This document shows, piece after piece, positions 44,038-55,800 of a DNA stretch of 64,000 nucleotides (position 1 is the first letter of the stretch; each line of letters begins with the position of its first letter). The stretch is taken from assembly GCF_000499845.2 (NCBI RefSeq), contig NC_023753.2, forward strand, positions 22,926,942 to 22,990,941, read 5' to 3'. Source of the stretch: Phaseolus vulgaris. Taxonomy: Eukaryota > Streptophyta > Magnoliopsida > Fabales > Fabaceae. The position numbers and the translations under genes are program-made. The notes beneath the pieces are model-generated. The model had not been told where the DNA came from, made no database searches, and worked only from the letters and a program-made list of their open reading frames with translations.

Positions 44038-46200
44038 GATCCTTTATCTCAAATTGAGCAGACAGTTTATCCCTCAAAGTCTGTTTTTCAATCTTATCAT
44101 TACTTACAATAATCATATCATCTACATAGACCAGAATTAAAGTGATTTTACCATCCTGAGAATGTTTTATAGATAGAGTATGGTCACCTTGTCTTTGTTG
44201 ATATCCCAAAGATATCATAGCTTGAGTAAACCTTACAAACCACGCATGAGGTGATTGTTACATGGACTTCTTTATTGTGATAAAAAAATAAAATAAAATA
44301 CAGGGTTATTTTAAGTCTACACACCTTATTCCCTTCATTAGTGGCACCATAACCAGGTGGAATCTCCATGTACATTTCTTCCTCCAAGATTCCATGCAAG
44401 AATGCATTTTTAATATCAAATTGATGCATCTCCTAACCAAACTGCATTGCCAAGGAGAGAATAATCCCGATTGTATTCATTTTTTCCACTTAAGCAAAAG
44501 TCTACACATAATCGATGACATAGGTTTGGGTGTACGCTTTTGCAACTAACCTTGTCTTATATCAATCCAATGTGCCATCAGACTGATACTTAAATATGTA
44601 TATCCACCTACAACCCATTGCCTTCTTATCCTTTGGTCTCTCTACAATCTCCCAAGTCTCATTCCTTTCTAATGCATCCATTGCTTCATTCATGGCTTGA
44701 ACCTAGTTCTCATCTTTTAAGGCTTCTAATATTGATAGAATCAATAGCTAAAAGAAAATTTCAGTGCTACATAGAAAGTTTTTTTGTAGACACGAATTAG
44801 GATATAGGATATTTGGCACAAGATCTTTTTTCTTTTCTCGAGGATATAGGTAAATCAAATAGGTTAGGTTCAAAAACAGTATTTAAGGTATCCTTAAGAG
44901 TCTCATGGGTATGAGCTCTTACCTCTAGTTCAGACAATTGAAGTTGTTGTTCGACCAAACGGGTTCTTGTTGCCTTCACTGATATTATTTTCCAAAATAT
45001 TTGTCCTCATTATTCTTCTTTGGTAATGTCTACTTCCCCCGATAAGATCTAGGAATAGACATTTGGAAGAGTAAAACTCTAGTAACCTCAAGGAGATGAA
45101 TTTTTTTTCTTTCACAACCCCATTTTATTGAGGAGTGTTCACACATGTTAGTTCATAAATAACTCCATTTTCCTTAAGGAATATGGAAATGTTTTAGTTC
45201 ACATATTCTCTTCCACTATCAGAATGCAATTTCTTAATTGGACTTCCAAATTGTGTTTGAATCATTCAATAAAAATTGACAAATAAGTGAAAAACTTTGG
45301 ACTTATCTATCATGATGAATATCCATGTAACCTTAGTACAATCATCAATAAATGAAAAAACCATTTTGCACCTGAGATATTAGGAATAGGTGGATATTCT
45401 TATACATCTCAATGAATGAATAAGATCAAAATGTTTAGAAATTCTATCATTTTTTGAAAGAAAGGTTTTCAGATGGTGTTTAGGAAACTAAAAAACAGCA
45501 CAATGAAAAGACTTAACAAACACTTTTGTAAATAAAACAGGAAATAAAGACTTTAGGGTAGTAAATGGAGGGTGACCAAGATGTCTGAAGCCATATCTGA
45601 GAGGATGACCAAGATTCAAGGCCTGGCTAAAGATTAGAAGTGAGTGCCTATATTCTAACACACTCTTTATTTTCTTCATGCTGTAAGTAGTATAACCCAC
45701 CTTGCTCTTTAACAATTCCAATCGTCTTCCCAGTGACAAGATCCTGGAAAACAGAATGTGAATGAAAAAATACCATTGCACAAATTTAAATCTTCATAAC
45801 CTTATGAATAAACAAGAGGTTATTAGATAGTTTGGGAACATGAAGCACAATTTTAAAAGAAATGAAGGTTGAAGGTGGATGTTACCACAACCAATAGCAG
45901 AAATATTGGAACCATTAGCAACAATAATATGTTGGTTACCAGGTAAAGCAATGTAGGATGAAAAATAAGAGAAATGGGGTGTCATATAGTCAATAACACC
46001 AGAGTTTATAATCCAAATATTTTCAGTACCAAAATCATTAAAGGATAAGAAGTTAGAACTCTTACCACTCATGGTTAGAGAACAAGAGCTAGATGTCTTA
46101 GTAAGAGAGTTCATGAGAGCTAAAAAGTGACTGACATTTGCAAATCGACGAAATCCAATTCTAATGATAGTGGTCAACAAAGACGACGGTCAATGGTGCA
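44038..46200 (-). pseudogene. Ty1/copia protease, integrase and RT of element F
   Basis: Minus-strand order: protease near 46025 (WIINSGVIDYMTPHFSYFSS; WIIDSGATDHMT is usual), GAG-pre-integrase (LGHPPFTTLKSLFPVLFT) near 45560, integrase (SFIDDCTKVTWIF, SDSGREYVN, CVNTPQ-stop-NGV) near 45390-45120, then RT ([27 protein letters not shown] at 44430-44350; LILVYVDDMIIVSNDKIEKQTL with YVDD at about 44120). Many stops and shifts. Gag is essentially gone: only about 100 bases separate PBS and protease. At 44038 the frame stops at the right border of element D and resumes at 37912. Confidence 0.88.
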
Positions 46201-46279
46201 ATGTGGCAGTCAACAGAAGAAAAAGTTGCAGCAATGAAGGGTGCTCGAAAAAATGCAGAAGCAGATTCTCCCAGGATCA

Positions 46280-46297
46280 AGAGCTGTGATACCAAGT
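46280..46297 (-). other. Primer-binding site of copia element F
   Basis: The minus strand reads acttggtatcacagctct directly after the LTR end, matching the tggtatca(g/c)agc PBS for initiator tRNA-Met. Confidence 0.8.
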
Positions 46298-46536
46298 TGA
46301 AAGAAAAGATTGAATGTATTTCTGAATGTATTTACAAATGTGATTACAGTCTAAATTTATAGACTATTTATAACCTAATTAAGGAAAGAAATAATAGGTA
46401 ATTAAAGCAAAAAATAATAGGTAACTAAAGATATATAAATCAAATCAAATAACCAAAAAGATATCAAAGTTGTCTTAATAAATAGAAAACATAATCTACA
46501 CTAATTATGGAATAATTATCTCCTAATTACGCAACA
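46298..46536 (-). repeat. 5' LTR of copia element F
   Basis: Partner of 31793-32053, 239 bp, with TG...CA ends on both strands. The two copies differ at many positions and by an internal tandem duplication of a taattaaagcaagaa(g/a)taatagg unit in the left copy, which points to an old insertion. Confidence 0.85.
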
Positions 46537-48220
46537 AAAACTATGTTGGTGCAACGAACTATTTGCATAGGACAAAAAAATTCCTTATCACAACATATGT
46601 TGACTTAATTAGAAAATGTATAACATAGTGTGGAAGATGTGTGATTTTGAAGGGAGGAACATGATGAAGTTTATAGTCTCAAGTCTGCGTACAACATGTA
46701 CTGATTGAAAATATGAATAAGTGAGATACTATTTATAGTGTCTCATGGAAGAGTAATGTCTCCAAAATATTTTTTCTTTCACTTAGGTTGCGTTTGGATT
46801 GAGGAGTGGAAGTGTGAGGATTTGAGGGAGTGGATGTGTGAATTAAAAGGAAAATGTGAAGAAAGTTAGTGTTTTTGGATTGATGTATGTGAGAGTGAAT
46901 TTGTAAGGAAAGTTTATTGAAATTTGTCAGTGATGTGATGTGGTTGTGAGAATATTTTGATTTTTTTTAAATATGTAAAATATAAGATTACAAATTTACT
47001 CTTGTCTTTTAAAAAATAAAATAATCAAATATTAAGTATTTTTGTGTATATTTGGGTGAATTAAAATTATGTAAGTTATTTCCAATATCATTGAATAATT
47101 AATTTTGAAAAAATTATGAGTTACTTGACGAAAAATAATTTACATATAAAATTATGAATATATGTAGAAATTTTAAATTATTATATAAAAATAAATAATT
47201 TAAATATTCATAAATTTAAAAATTATTATTAGAAATAATTTTATATTAAATGTAAATAGTATTATTATATTTATAATAATAATCATCATTTTTATATAAT
47301 TTGTTTATTATATAACTAAATATTTTTGTATTAAAAAATTATTTTATTATTAATTTTATTAATTATTATTTTTTTATTTTATTAAAATATTTGTGTTAGT
47401 TAAATTTATTTAATAATTAATATATGTAAAAAGGATAAAATTGGAAAAATTATAATGGTGAGTTGACTTTCCCTGTCTTTCTCTTCATTTCATTTCAAGG
47501 AAAATGATACTTACTACTCAGATATATCTTCCCCTTCTATTTTGTGTAAATCCTTGAATCCAAATGAATAATATACCCCTGTTTCCTATTTGTGAATAGT
47601 AAATCACTATAAACAAATAGACCTTAAAGAATTGTTAAAAATTGTATTATCAAATTTGTTAAGAAAAAAAATTAACTAATCACATTATTAGTTGGTTTCA
47701 AATCATATAATTTTTTTCCTATATTAATAAATAACTATCATTTTCATATTTGATCATAGGTGAATTTATTTAAAAATTTGAAATGGAAAATCCTCTGGTC
47801 TAATAATATCACGAAAAAAATTTAAATATTAAATATTATGTAATTTTCTAATTATAAATTAATCATTATAAAAATCAAGATAAACACAATGGATTAATGT
47901 GTTGAATTCAATTTTACCGAATTATATTATTAATCAAAATAATTTTTAATTACACTTTAATTATTTTTGGAACAAACCAGATTAGTATGAAAACAAAAGT
48001 TTCGGAGACAAACGTATCATGCACATAAAAAAAACTCTCTCCACGATTATTGCGAATTTCCAATTTAACTCGTCATGTATAAAAAATATTTAATTTATAT
48101 ACACCTAAACGTTACAAATTTAGTTTCTACGGTCACACAATAATACCATTTTTTTCCATTAAGTTTATGTATATATGATATATTTCTAATTTGATTTCAA
48201 CAAATTATTAATTTAGTTCA
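46537..48220. other. AT-rich intergenic DNA
   Basis: No credible ORF. A ggttgcgtttggattgagga block at about 46788 and a catttggattcaaggat block (minus strand) near 47560 could be the ends of a degenerate TIR element of about 0.8 kb, but the inverted match is weak and I find no target duplication. Confidence 0.4.
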
Positions 48221-48725
48221 TGTACCGGTATGGACAAGGAGGAGCCTAAATATTACCTGTGATTAGGTGCAAAATTGCTGACATGTTGGTGATCTTCAGA
48301 TTCCTTCAAGTCTCCTTCCTTCAAGGCTGATGCTCGGTCGGTCAGAGGGTACCTGTGATTGCACTCTTACGCTCAAGTCAATGCTATGATTTAAGTGTAT
48401 TATAGTAGAATGCGGAAAACGTACCTTACACCTTCGCAAAAAGTTTTATTTATAGTGTTAGTTATGGGTCATTGCCATGATGGACCATATATCAGTTATT
48501 GACTGACATGCATCGTGATCCCTGATTAATAGGGAGGTATATTGGTATATAGGTATATTGGAATATATAGAGAATATTTGTAACATATTTTGGGATATGA
48601 ATGTGACTCATTAAGTGCTATTGTAACTGTGGTTACTCTTATTTATTGTGTAACTTGAGGTGTTCTTTGACTCAGTTCGTCGATCATCAGGCTCGAGACT
48701 GGCTCGTCCGATACTGACCGGTACA
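48221..48725 (-). repeat. LTR (505 bp) of a non-autonomous or truncated retroelement
   Basis: Starts tgtaccggta and ends gaccggtaca, a 9-bp terminal inverted repeat. On the minus strand a TATA-like ctataaataaaac lies mid-LTR, and a polypurine cctgggggcaag (48726-48737) precedes its start, so this is the 3' LTR of a minus-strand element. A partial partner lies at 50005-50271. Confidence 0.7.
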
Positions 48726-49921
48726 CTTGCCCCCAGGCTCGAAGAGATGAAATTCTTAAGAATCGTAAAATGGCTGTCGGGCTTCCCAAGGAGAGATGTG
48801 ATTGTTGGGTTATTTAATATTTGTCAGAGATGTGACGCATGCTTTCTTGAAAAACCATCGTTTGGTGAACATTGTTTGATCGGAGAGGTCTAATGATTGA
48901 GATTTAGTGACGTTTCAGATGCCGAGTGGCATGAACCCTTGGAAGATTGAACACTTAGAACATTTGCAATGTTTTAATTCTTGTCGAACGCTTAAATTTC
49001 GATATTTGACTCTGATTTCTTTGCGATAATGTCTTGAACTTGGTATACCAAGCCTTTTGCGATGTGTCTTTAATAAGTTGTAGTTAAAGCTTTAGCAATG
49101 CTTTTCAATCACCAAAATAGATGGTGTGGTCTTGACAAAGTATAATAGAATAATTTGGTCGAATCCGTAATAAAAAATTGATGTAATTGGTAATGGCTAA
49201 CCGAGCCTGTAAGTTTCCTCAAATAACTTGTAGTTACCCTAAAAAATAGGAGATATGGCTAATGCTAAGTCGAGCTTTTAGAGTAGAATTGATGAATTCA
49301 GTTGAAGTAAAAACTTCTATTTTAATCTGTTCGTGTGAGACGGTAACATATCGCAATTTCACAGGTCGAGGAGTTGACCTCAATGAATTCGATTGGAGTG
49401 AAGACTTCTATTTTTGTTCTAATCGTGTGGGGTAATAGTAATTTCAGCTGGTCGAGGAGTTATCCTTGATGAGTTGGAGTGAAAACTCCTATTAATATTG
49501 ATCGCCTGAAACGATACTAACTTGAGTTGGTCGAAGAGTTATTCTTGATGAATTTAATCAGAGTACTTTTATTTTATTCTGGTCGCGCAAGGCGATAATA
49601 TTATTTTCTAGTCGCGGGGTGATAATAATTTATTTTGTTCGAGGCTTCATCCTCGATAAATTTGGTTGGAGTAAAAACTCCTATTTGATTCTGGTCGCGC
49701 GTGGCGATAATATCCGTGCGGTCGGTAGGGGTCGCTAGTATTTGAGCGACTTTCCTAAACATGTACTTTTACACTACTACACTTTATATCAAGTAACAAG
49801 AAAAAATTCTCTCATGAGAGAGATCATGATAATATGAAGCGACATCTTAGTTTCTACTTAGTACCATAAAAATTATGGTTCAGAAAAAAGTTTTAAGATA
49901 TCATATTGCAAATTAAAAAAA
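48726..49921. other. Internal region between the two LTR copies, non-coding
   Basis: About 1.2 kb with no recognisable gag or pol. It holds the tandem repeat at 49285-49705. No PBS is visible, because the 5' LTR is cut. Confidence 0.5.
49285..49705. repeat. Imperfect tandem repeat, about five units of 75-115 bp
   Basis: Units contain, in order, gagttgacctcaatgaattc, a ggagtgaaaactcctatt block and a ggtcgcgcgtggcgataata block, all variable. Units begin near 49285, 49375, 49460, 49535 and 49645. No reading frame runs through it. Confidence 0.65.
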
Positions 49922-49995
49922 TGGCCCATGCAGGTCTCAAACCTGCGACCTTTGCGTTATTAGCACGACGCTCTAACCAACTGAGCTAATAGGCC
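49922..49995 (-). tRNA. tRNA-Ile(AAU)
   Basis: A 74-nt cloverleaf on the minus strand beginning GGCCTATTAGCTCAGTTGG and ending GCATGGGCCA, with anticodon loop CTAATAA (anticodon AAU, read as IAU). A run of seven T follows directly (Pol III terminator), and a CAA lies a few bases upstream, as is common for plant tRNA genes. Departures from the usual plant sequence: T in place of C at position 56 of the T loop, a C-A mismatch at 28-42 in the anticodon stem, and a U-G pair at 5-68 in the acceptor. The internal B box is therefore weakened and it may be a low-activity or pseudogene copy. Confidence 0.88.
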
Positions 49996-50004
49996 ACATA
50001 TTGA

Positions 50005-50271
50005 TTAACATGCATCGTGATCTCTGATTAATAGGGAGTTATATTGGTATATAAGTATATTGGAATATCTAGAGAATATTTGTAACATATTTCAGTTAAT
50101 TCGTATTTAGCTGATTTGTCAGAGATATTTCTCGCATATTTTGAAATATGAATGTGACTCATTAAGTGATATTATAACTGTCGTTACTCTTATTATTGTG
50201 TAACTTGAGATGTTCTTTGACTCAGTAGGTTACTAGGCCCAAAACTGGCTCATCCGGTACTGACCGATACA
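50005..50271 (-). repeat. Truncated LTR copy abutting the tRNA gene
   Basis: Matches about 48500-48725, from acatgcatcgtgat to tgaccgataca, with a 45-base insertion near 50090-50145. It is the start (U3) of the LTR on the minus strand; the rest is missing, and the homology fades within a few bases of the tRNA 5' end. Confidence 0.75.
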
Positions 50272-50494
50272 GTTTCCATAAACAATGATTAATTAAAAAT
50301 ACATTAACCAAACATGAATTAAGTTAAGAAAGTATAAAAATGAGCAATGATTTAAAATATTTCATATCTAATTAGTTTTAGATAGAATAGATCTGAATTA
50401 TTTATTTTGGCGAGGAGAAGTAAATGAAAATGAGAATAGAATTGTGGTGAGGATATTGAGAAAAGGAAGAAGAATTAGAAGGAATAACGCGAGG

Positions 50495-50502
50495 TATATA
50501 TA
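50495..50502 (+). promoter_or_regulatory. TATA box of the alpha-COP gene
   Basis: tatatata followed by gcgag, 193 bases before the start codon. It predicts transcription start near 50525-50535, after which the leader turns rich in CT (cttcttccttttcttcttcc at about 50611). Confidence 0.6.
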
Positions 50503-50544
50503 GCGAGAGGAATGAGAAGGCACTCTACCAGTAGTAAGGGGGAT

Positions 50545-50673
50545 ATGCTCGATTCGAGGGTGACGAGGGATCGCAGATCTGAATCTCATCTTCCCAAAAC
50601 CCTCATTATTCTTCTTCCTTTTCTTCTTCCCCTTCTCCGATCTCATTCCAAACCATTCCAAGCCAAACCCTAA
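50545..50673 (+). other. Upstream ORF of 42 codons in the alpha-COP leader
   Basis: ATG at 50545 (MLDSRVTRDRRSESHLPK) to TAA at 50671-50673, ending 21 bases before the main ATG and lying downstream of the likely transcription start. It could lower translation of the main frame. The peptide has a leucine-rich middle encoded by the CT-rich tract; no function is proposed. Confidence 0.5.
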
Positions 50674-50694
50674 CCGCATCACTTTCTTCCCAAC

Positions 50695-53600
50695 ATGTTG
50701 ACCAAATTCGAGACAAAGAGTAACAGAGTGAAGGGCCTGAGCTTCCACCCCAAGCGCCCATGGATCCTCGCCAGTCTCCACAGCGGCGTCATCCAGCTTT
50801 GGGACTACCGCATGGGAACCCTAATCGACAAGTTCGACGAGCACGATGGCCCCGTCCGCGGCGTCCATTTCCACCACTCCCAGCCTCTCTTCGTCTCCGG
50901 AGGTAACTGTAACTAACTCTCTTAGATCTGTGCATTTTTCCTTAGATCCCTGCCTCACTAACCCTAATCTCGCAGGGGACGATTACAAGATTAAGGTCTG
51001 GAACTACAAGCTCCACAGGTGCCTCTTCACTCTCCTCGGACATCTCGACTACATCCGCACCGTCCAGTTCCACCACGAGAACCCCTGGATTGTCAGCGCC
51101 AGCGACGACCAAACCATCCGCATCTGGAACTGGCAATCGCGCACCTGCATATCCGTTTTGACCGGTCACAATCACTACGTCATGTGTGCCTTATTCCATC
51201 CCAAAGAAGATCTCGTTGTGTCCGCCTCGCTCGACCAGACCGTTCGCGTCTGGGACATCAGTTCTCTAAAGAGGAAGTCCGCGTCCCCCGCGGACGATAT
51301 CCTTCGCCTCAGCCAGATGAACACCGATCTCTTCGGCGGCGTTGATGCCGTTGTTAAGTATGTTTTGGAAGGCCATGACCGCGGCGTTAATTGGGCTTCC
51401 TTCCATCCCGTTCTGCCTCTCATTGTGTCTGCTGCCGATGATCGCCAAGTCAAACTTTGGAGGATGAATGGTAAATTACTGATTTTTTTAATGTGTCTGG
51501 TTTTCCATTTTCACGGTTTAGACGATGCTCAAGTTGCTGGATTTTTGTATAGGGTTGAATGATTGATGCTATTCTGATTATTGTATTTGGCTGAGTGAGT
51601 GCAAGTTATTTAGGGATTGTTTGATTATTTTCTCTCTTTTTGGTTTTAAAATATGATTTCCAGAATAATTCTTCGATGCTCAGAAATCAAATTCTCGATC
51701 AGAGTCTCTAAAGTTTTTAAATTTGTTTCTAAAACAAGTGTTCTTGAAACCAGAACACAGAAACATCTGGGAGATGTTTTTTCATCTTCTCTTTCTTCAT
51801 CTTATTCGACTTTTGCCACCACCCTCAGTTTATTGAACAGCCTTGTTTTAGTTGTGTTTTTGAAGCTAAAATCTTTTTTATTAGTAGGAATCAAACCCAC
51901 TCTTATATTTGAGAACTTTTATCTCAAAGGATAGTTTGGACTGAAACTTAGTATAGAATTTTGGCCTTGGTGTGGAATCTGCATTTTCTGTTCCTATTCA
52001 AATTTGATTTTTGCTGAAAAATGAAAACAATCTAACAACGTATTTTTTCTACAAAAATATCATTCAACATCCATAAACCACCATATCGAGTTCTGCACTG
52101 ATTACCGAACACATCAGTAGTTGTTGAGGTGAAAACTAAAACCCTTGTTTGTTTTCTGTTTTCAAGAACTGTTCTTTGTTTGCTTGTTTGTATTCCTTGA
52201 GTACATTTCACAATGTGTTTGTTCCATGAGCACATTTCTGTTTGTTAAATGTAGGATGAGAAAATTGATTGATGAGTAGTGTGGAATTATTTTAGAAAAA
52301 GTTTTTAAAATAAAAAGTGAGTAGGGAATCAAAGAGAAGTAAATATTTTGATGTATACCCTGTTTTTTTGGAACCTTAAACATTGTGGGATGCAGTGTGG
52401 AACATACCTCTAGTGTTTGAGTTGGTATTGTTTATGTCGTTAAAGATTTCTATCTCTATTTTCAGACACCAAGGCATGGGAAGTGGACACCTTGAGAGGG
52501 CACATGAATAATGTTTCATGTGTTATGTTCCATGCCAAACAGGATATCATTGTGTCAAATTCTGAAGATAAAAGTATTCGGATATGGGATGCAACAAAGA
52601 GAACTGGAATTCAAACATTTCGCCGAGAGCATGACAGGTTTTGGATTCTTGCGGCCCATCCTGAGATGAATCTGTTGGCAGCTGGTCATGACAGTGGCAT
52701 GATCGTTTTTAAGTTGGAGAGAGAAAGGCCTGCTTTTATTGTTAGTGCTGATTCATTGTTCTACACCAAAGATCGATTCTTGTGTTTCTATGAGTTCTCA
52801 ACACAAAAAGAAGTACAAGTACTTCCCTTTCGAAGGCCAGGCACTTTAAGCTTGAATCAATGTCCAAAAACTCTTTCCTATAGCCCAACTGAAAATGCTT
52901 TTCTTCTGTGTTCAGAGGTAGATGGTGGATCTTATGAGTTGTACTGCATATCAAAGGACAGTTATGGTAGGGGTGATGTGCAAGAAGCAAGAAGAGGTCA
53001 CGGAGCTTCAGCAGTCTTTGTTGCTCGTAATCGGTTTGCTGTGCTTGATAAAAGCAGCAATCAAGTCCTTATAAAAAATTTGAAGAATGAGACTGTGAAA
53101 AAGAGTGTCCTTCCGATTGCCACTGATGCTATATTCTATGCTGGAACTGGCAACTTGCTATGTAGGTCAGAGGATAAGGTTGTTATATTTGACCTTCAAC
53201 AAAGAATTGTTCTTGGTGAACTACAGACTCCTTTTATTAAGTATGTTGTCTGGTCTGATGACATGGAACATGTTGCTTTGCTCAGCAAACACGCCATTAT
53301 AATTGCTACCAAGAAACTTGTGCACCAATGTACTCTACACGAGACAATTCGTGTAAAAAGTGGAGCCTGGGATGAAAATGGGGTTTTCATTTATACAACA
53401 CTAAATCATGTCAAATACTGTCTTCCCAATGGGGATAGTGGGATAATAAAGACACTGGATATTCCAATTTATATCACAAAGGTCTCTGGAAACACAATCT
53501 TCTGCTTGGATAGGGATGGAAAGAACAGAACTATAATTATTGATGCAACTGAGTATATTTTTAAGCTTTCCCTCTTGAAGAAAAGATATGATCATGTTAT

Positions 53601-55419
53601 GAACATGATAAGGAACTCACAGCTTTGTGGACAGGCTATGATCGCTTATCTACAGCAGAAAGGCTTTCCTGAGGTTGCACTGCATTTTGTCAAAGATGAG
53701 AAAATTCGGTTCAATTTGGCTTTAGAGAGTGGGAACATTCAAATTGCAGTTGCATCAGCTACAGCAATTGATGAGAAAGATCACTGGTACCGATTGGGGG
53801 TTGAGGCTCTCCGCCAGGGCAATGCTGGTATAGTAGAGTATGCATACCAGAGAACAAAAAATTTTGAGAGATTGTCTTTCCTTTATCTTGTCACAGGTAA
53901 CTTGGAGAAACTATCAAAGATGTTGAAAATTGCTGAAGTCAAGAATGATGTTATGGGTCAGTTTCACAATGCCCTATATATGGGTGATGTTCGAGAACGT
54001 GTCAAGATATTAGAGAATGTGGGCCATTTGCCTCTTGCCTACATCACTGCTTCAGTCCATGGTCTGCATGATGTTGCAGAGCGGCTAGCGGCTGAACTGG
54101 GAGATAATGTTCCATCATTGCCTGCAGGAAAAGTACCTTCTCTCTTGATGCCTCCATCACCTGTCATGTCTGGAAGTGATTGGCCTCTTCTCAGGGTCAT
54201 GCGAGGCATGTTTGATGGTGTTCTAGACAATACAGGTAGGGGAGTTGCTGATGAGGAAGAGTATGAGGCTGCTGATGCGGATTGGGGTGAGGAGCTTGAC
54301 ATAGTTGATGCAGATGGCTTACAAAATGGAGATGTTGCTGCGATTTTGGAGGATGGAGAAGTAGCTGAAGAAAATGATGAAGAGGGTGGATGGGACATGG
54401 AGGATTTAGGCCTGGGCCCTGAAGCTGACACTCCCAAAGCTTCTATCAGTACACAATCTTCAGTTTTTGTGACCCCAACACCTGGCATGCCTGTAAGTCA
54501 TATTTGGATTCAGAAGTCATCTCTTGCAGCTGATCATGCAGCTGCTGGAAATTTTGATACTGCAATGAGGTTACTGAACCGGCAACTTGGAATTACGAAT
54601 TTTACCCCCTTGAAATCCATGTTTCTTGATCTGCACACTGGCAGTCATTCCTATCTGCGGGCATTTTCTTCTGCTCCAGTCATATCCCTTGCAGTTGAAA
54701 GAGGCTGGACTGAGTCATCTAGTGCAAACGTGAGAGGCCCACCGACACTTCCTTTCAAGTTGTCTCAATTGGATGAAAAGCTTAGAGCTGGTTATAAATT
54801 AACTACTGCTGGAAAATTCAGTGACGCCCTTCGGACATTTGTTAATATTCTTCATACAATTCCTTTGGTTGTTGTTGAGTCAAGGAGGGAAGTGGATGAT
54901 GTGAAGGAACTAATTATCATAGTGAAGGAGTATGTTTTGGGCCTGCAGATGGAATTGAAGAGGAGGGAAGTTAAGGACAATATAGCGCGGCAGCAGGAGC
55001 TTGCAGCATATTTTACACACTGCAATCTTCAGACACCTCACCTTAGGTTAGCTTTACAGAATGCAATGACTGTCTGCTTCAAGGCAAAGAACCTTGCTAC
55101 TGCTGCTAACTTTGCCCGGAGGCTACTTGAAACAAATCCTACCATTGAAAACCAAGCTAAGGCAGCAAGGCAAGTGGTAACAGCTGCGGAAAGAAATATG
55201 ACTAATGCTACCCAATTGAACTATGATTTCCGCAACCCATTTGTAATTTGTGGTGCAACCTACGTGCCAATCTATCGAGGACAGAAGGATGTCTCTTGCC
55301 CATATTGTACTTCACGTTTTGTGCCAACTCAAGAGGGGCAACTATGTAATGTTTGTGATCTTGCCGTGATAGGGGCAGATGCTTCTGGCCTGCTTTGTTC
55401 ACCTTCCCAGATACGCTGA
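50695..55419 (+). CDS. Coatomer subunit alpha (alpha-COP)
   Basis: Three exons, 50695-50902, 50976-51470 and 52466-55419, give 1218 codons, matching the about 1216 residues of Arabidopsis alpha-COP. Both introns have GT...AG ends and the joins restore family sequence (FVSG/GDDYKIK and LWRMN/DTKAWEV). The N-terminal WD40 propeller shows WD-type motifs with Trp at about 36, 78, 120, 162, 231 and 275. It is followed by the coatomer WD-associated helical region, an acidic linker (about 829-886, with [14 protein letters not shown]) and the C-terminal epsilon-COP-binding domain ending in paired cysteines ([17 protein letters not shown]) and LLCSPSQIR. Alpha-COP is part of the cytosolic COPI coat that reads dilysine signals and drives Golgi-to-ER and intra-Golgi traffic. 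The gene appears intact. Plants usually have two copies; which one this is cannot be told here. Confidence 0.97.
51471..52465 (+). other. Intron 2 of the alpha-COP gene
   Basis: 995 bases from gtaaattact to ctattttcag. T-rich like plant introns; no embedded gene or complete transposon is recognised. Intron 1 (50903-50975) is only 73 bases. Confidence 0.9.
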
Positions 55420-55800
55420 TTGCACTACTGGATCAGGTCCAACGTTAAATTTTGTTTCGGGTCAGTTTTCAGCACTAGATGAATCCTTATTAATTAGTCA
55501 ATATGTTCTTGGCATTGTGATAGAAGCAAGAGTTAGTCATGAGGAATTACTTTTTCACCCTTTTGCTTGCCCTTCTCTTTTCTTGAAAATGATTTTCAGT
55601 GTAATAAATCCATTTCGTATCCGAGGGGTGTTAGTTTTTCATACACAAGAATGTGAAAGGTTGTACTTAGATCAAACGATGGTTATAGGCTGTGCAAGAG
55701 TTAAATTTGTGCGGTTTTATTTGACAAAGTACATAGTATGTCTGTGTTAGTCGGGGTTCGGTCCCTTGGTTACAAAATAATGTTTATTTGTAGTTATGTG
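55420..55800 (+). other. Probable 3' untranslated region of alpha-COP
   Basis: Follows the TGA stop. An AATAAA is present at 55603-55608 and T-rich, TGTA-containing sequence follows to about 55800. The frame 55379-55750 here overlaps the gene end in another phase and is not a gene. The exact end is not determinable from sequence alone. Confidence 0.5.

Noticed and set aside
46786..47600. Possible TIR element with tttggatt ends.
   Set aside because: The inverted match is short and imperfect and no target duplication was found.
48660..48893. 77-codon plus-strand frame.
   Set aside because: It begins inside an LTR, crosses its boundary and has no recognisable motif.
50398..50781. 127-codon minus-strand frame over the alpha-COP promoter and first exon.
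   Set aside because: Antisense to the promoter, leader and first exon of a well-supported gene; no family resemblance.
54039..54488. 149-codon minus-strand frame inside alpha-COP exon 3.
   Set aside because: It is the complement of the acidic linker region; its Ser/Pro-rich composition follows from that.
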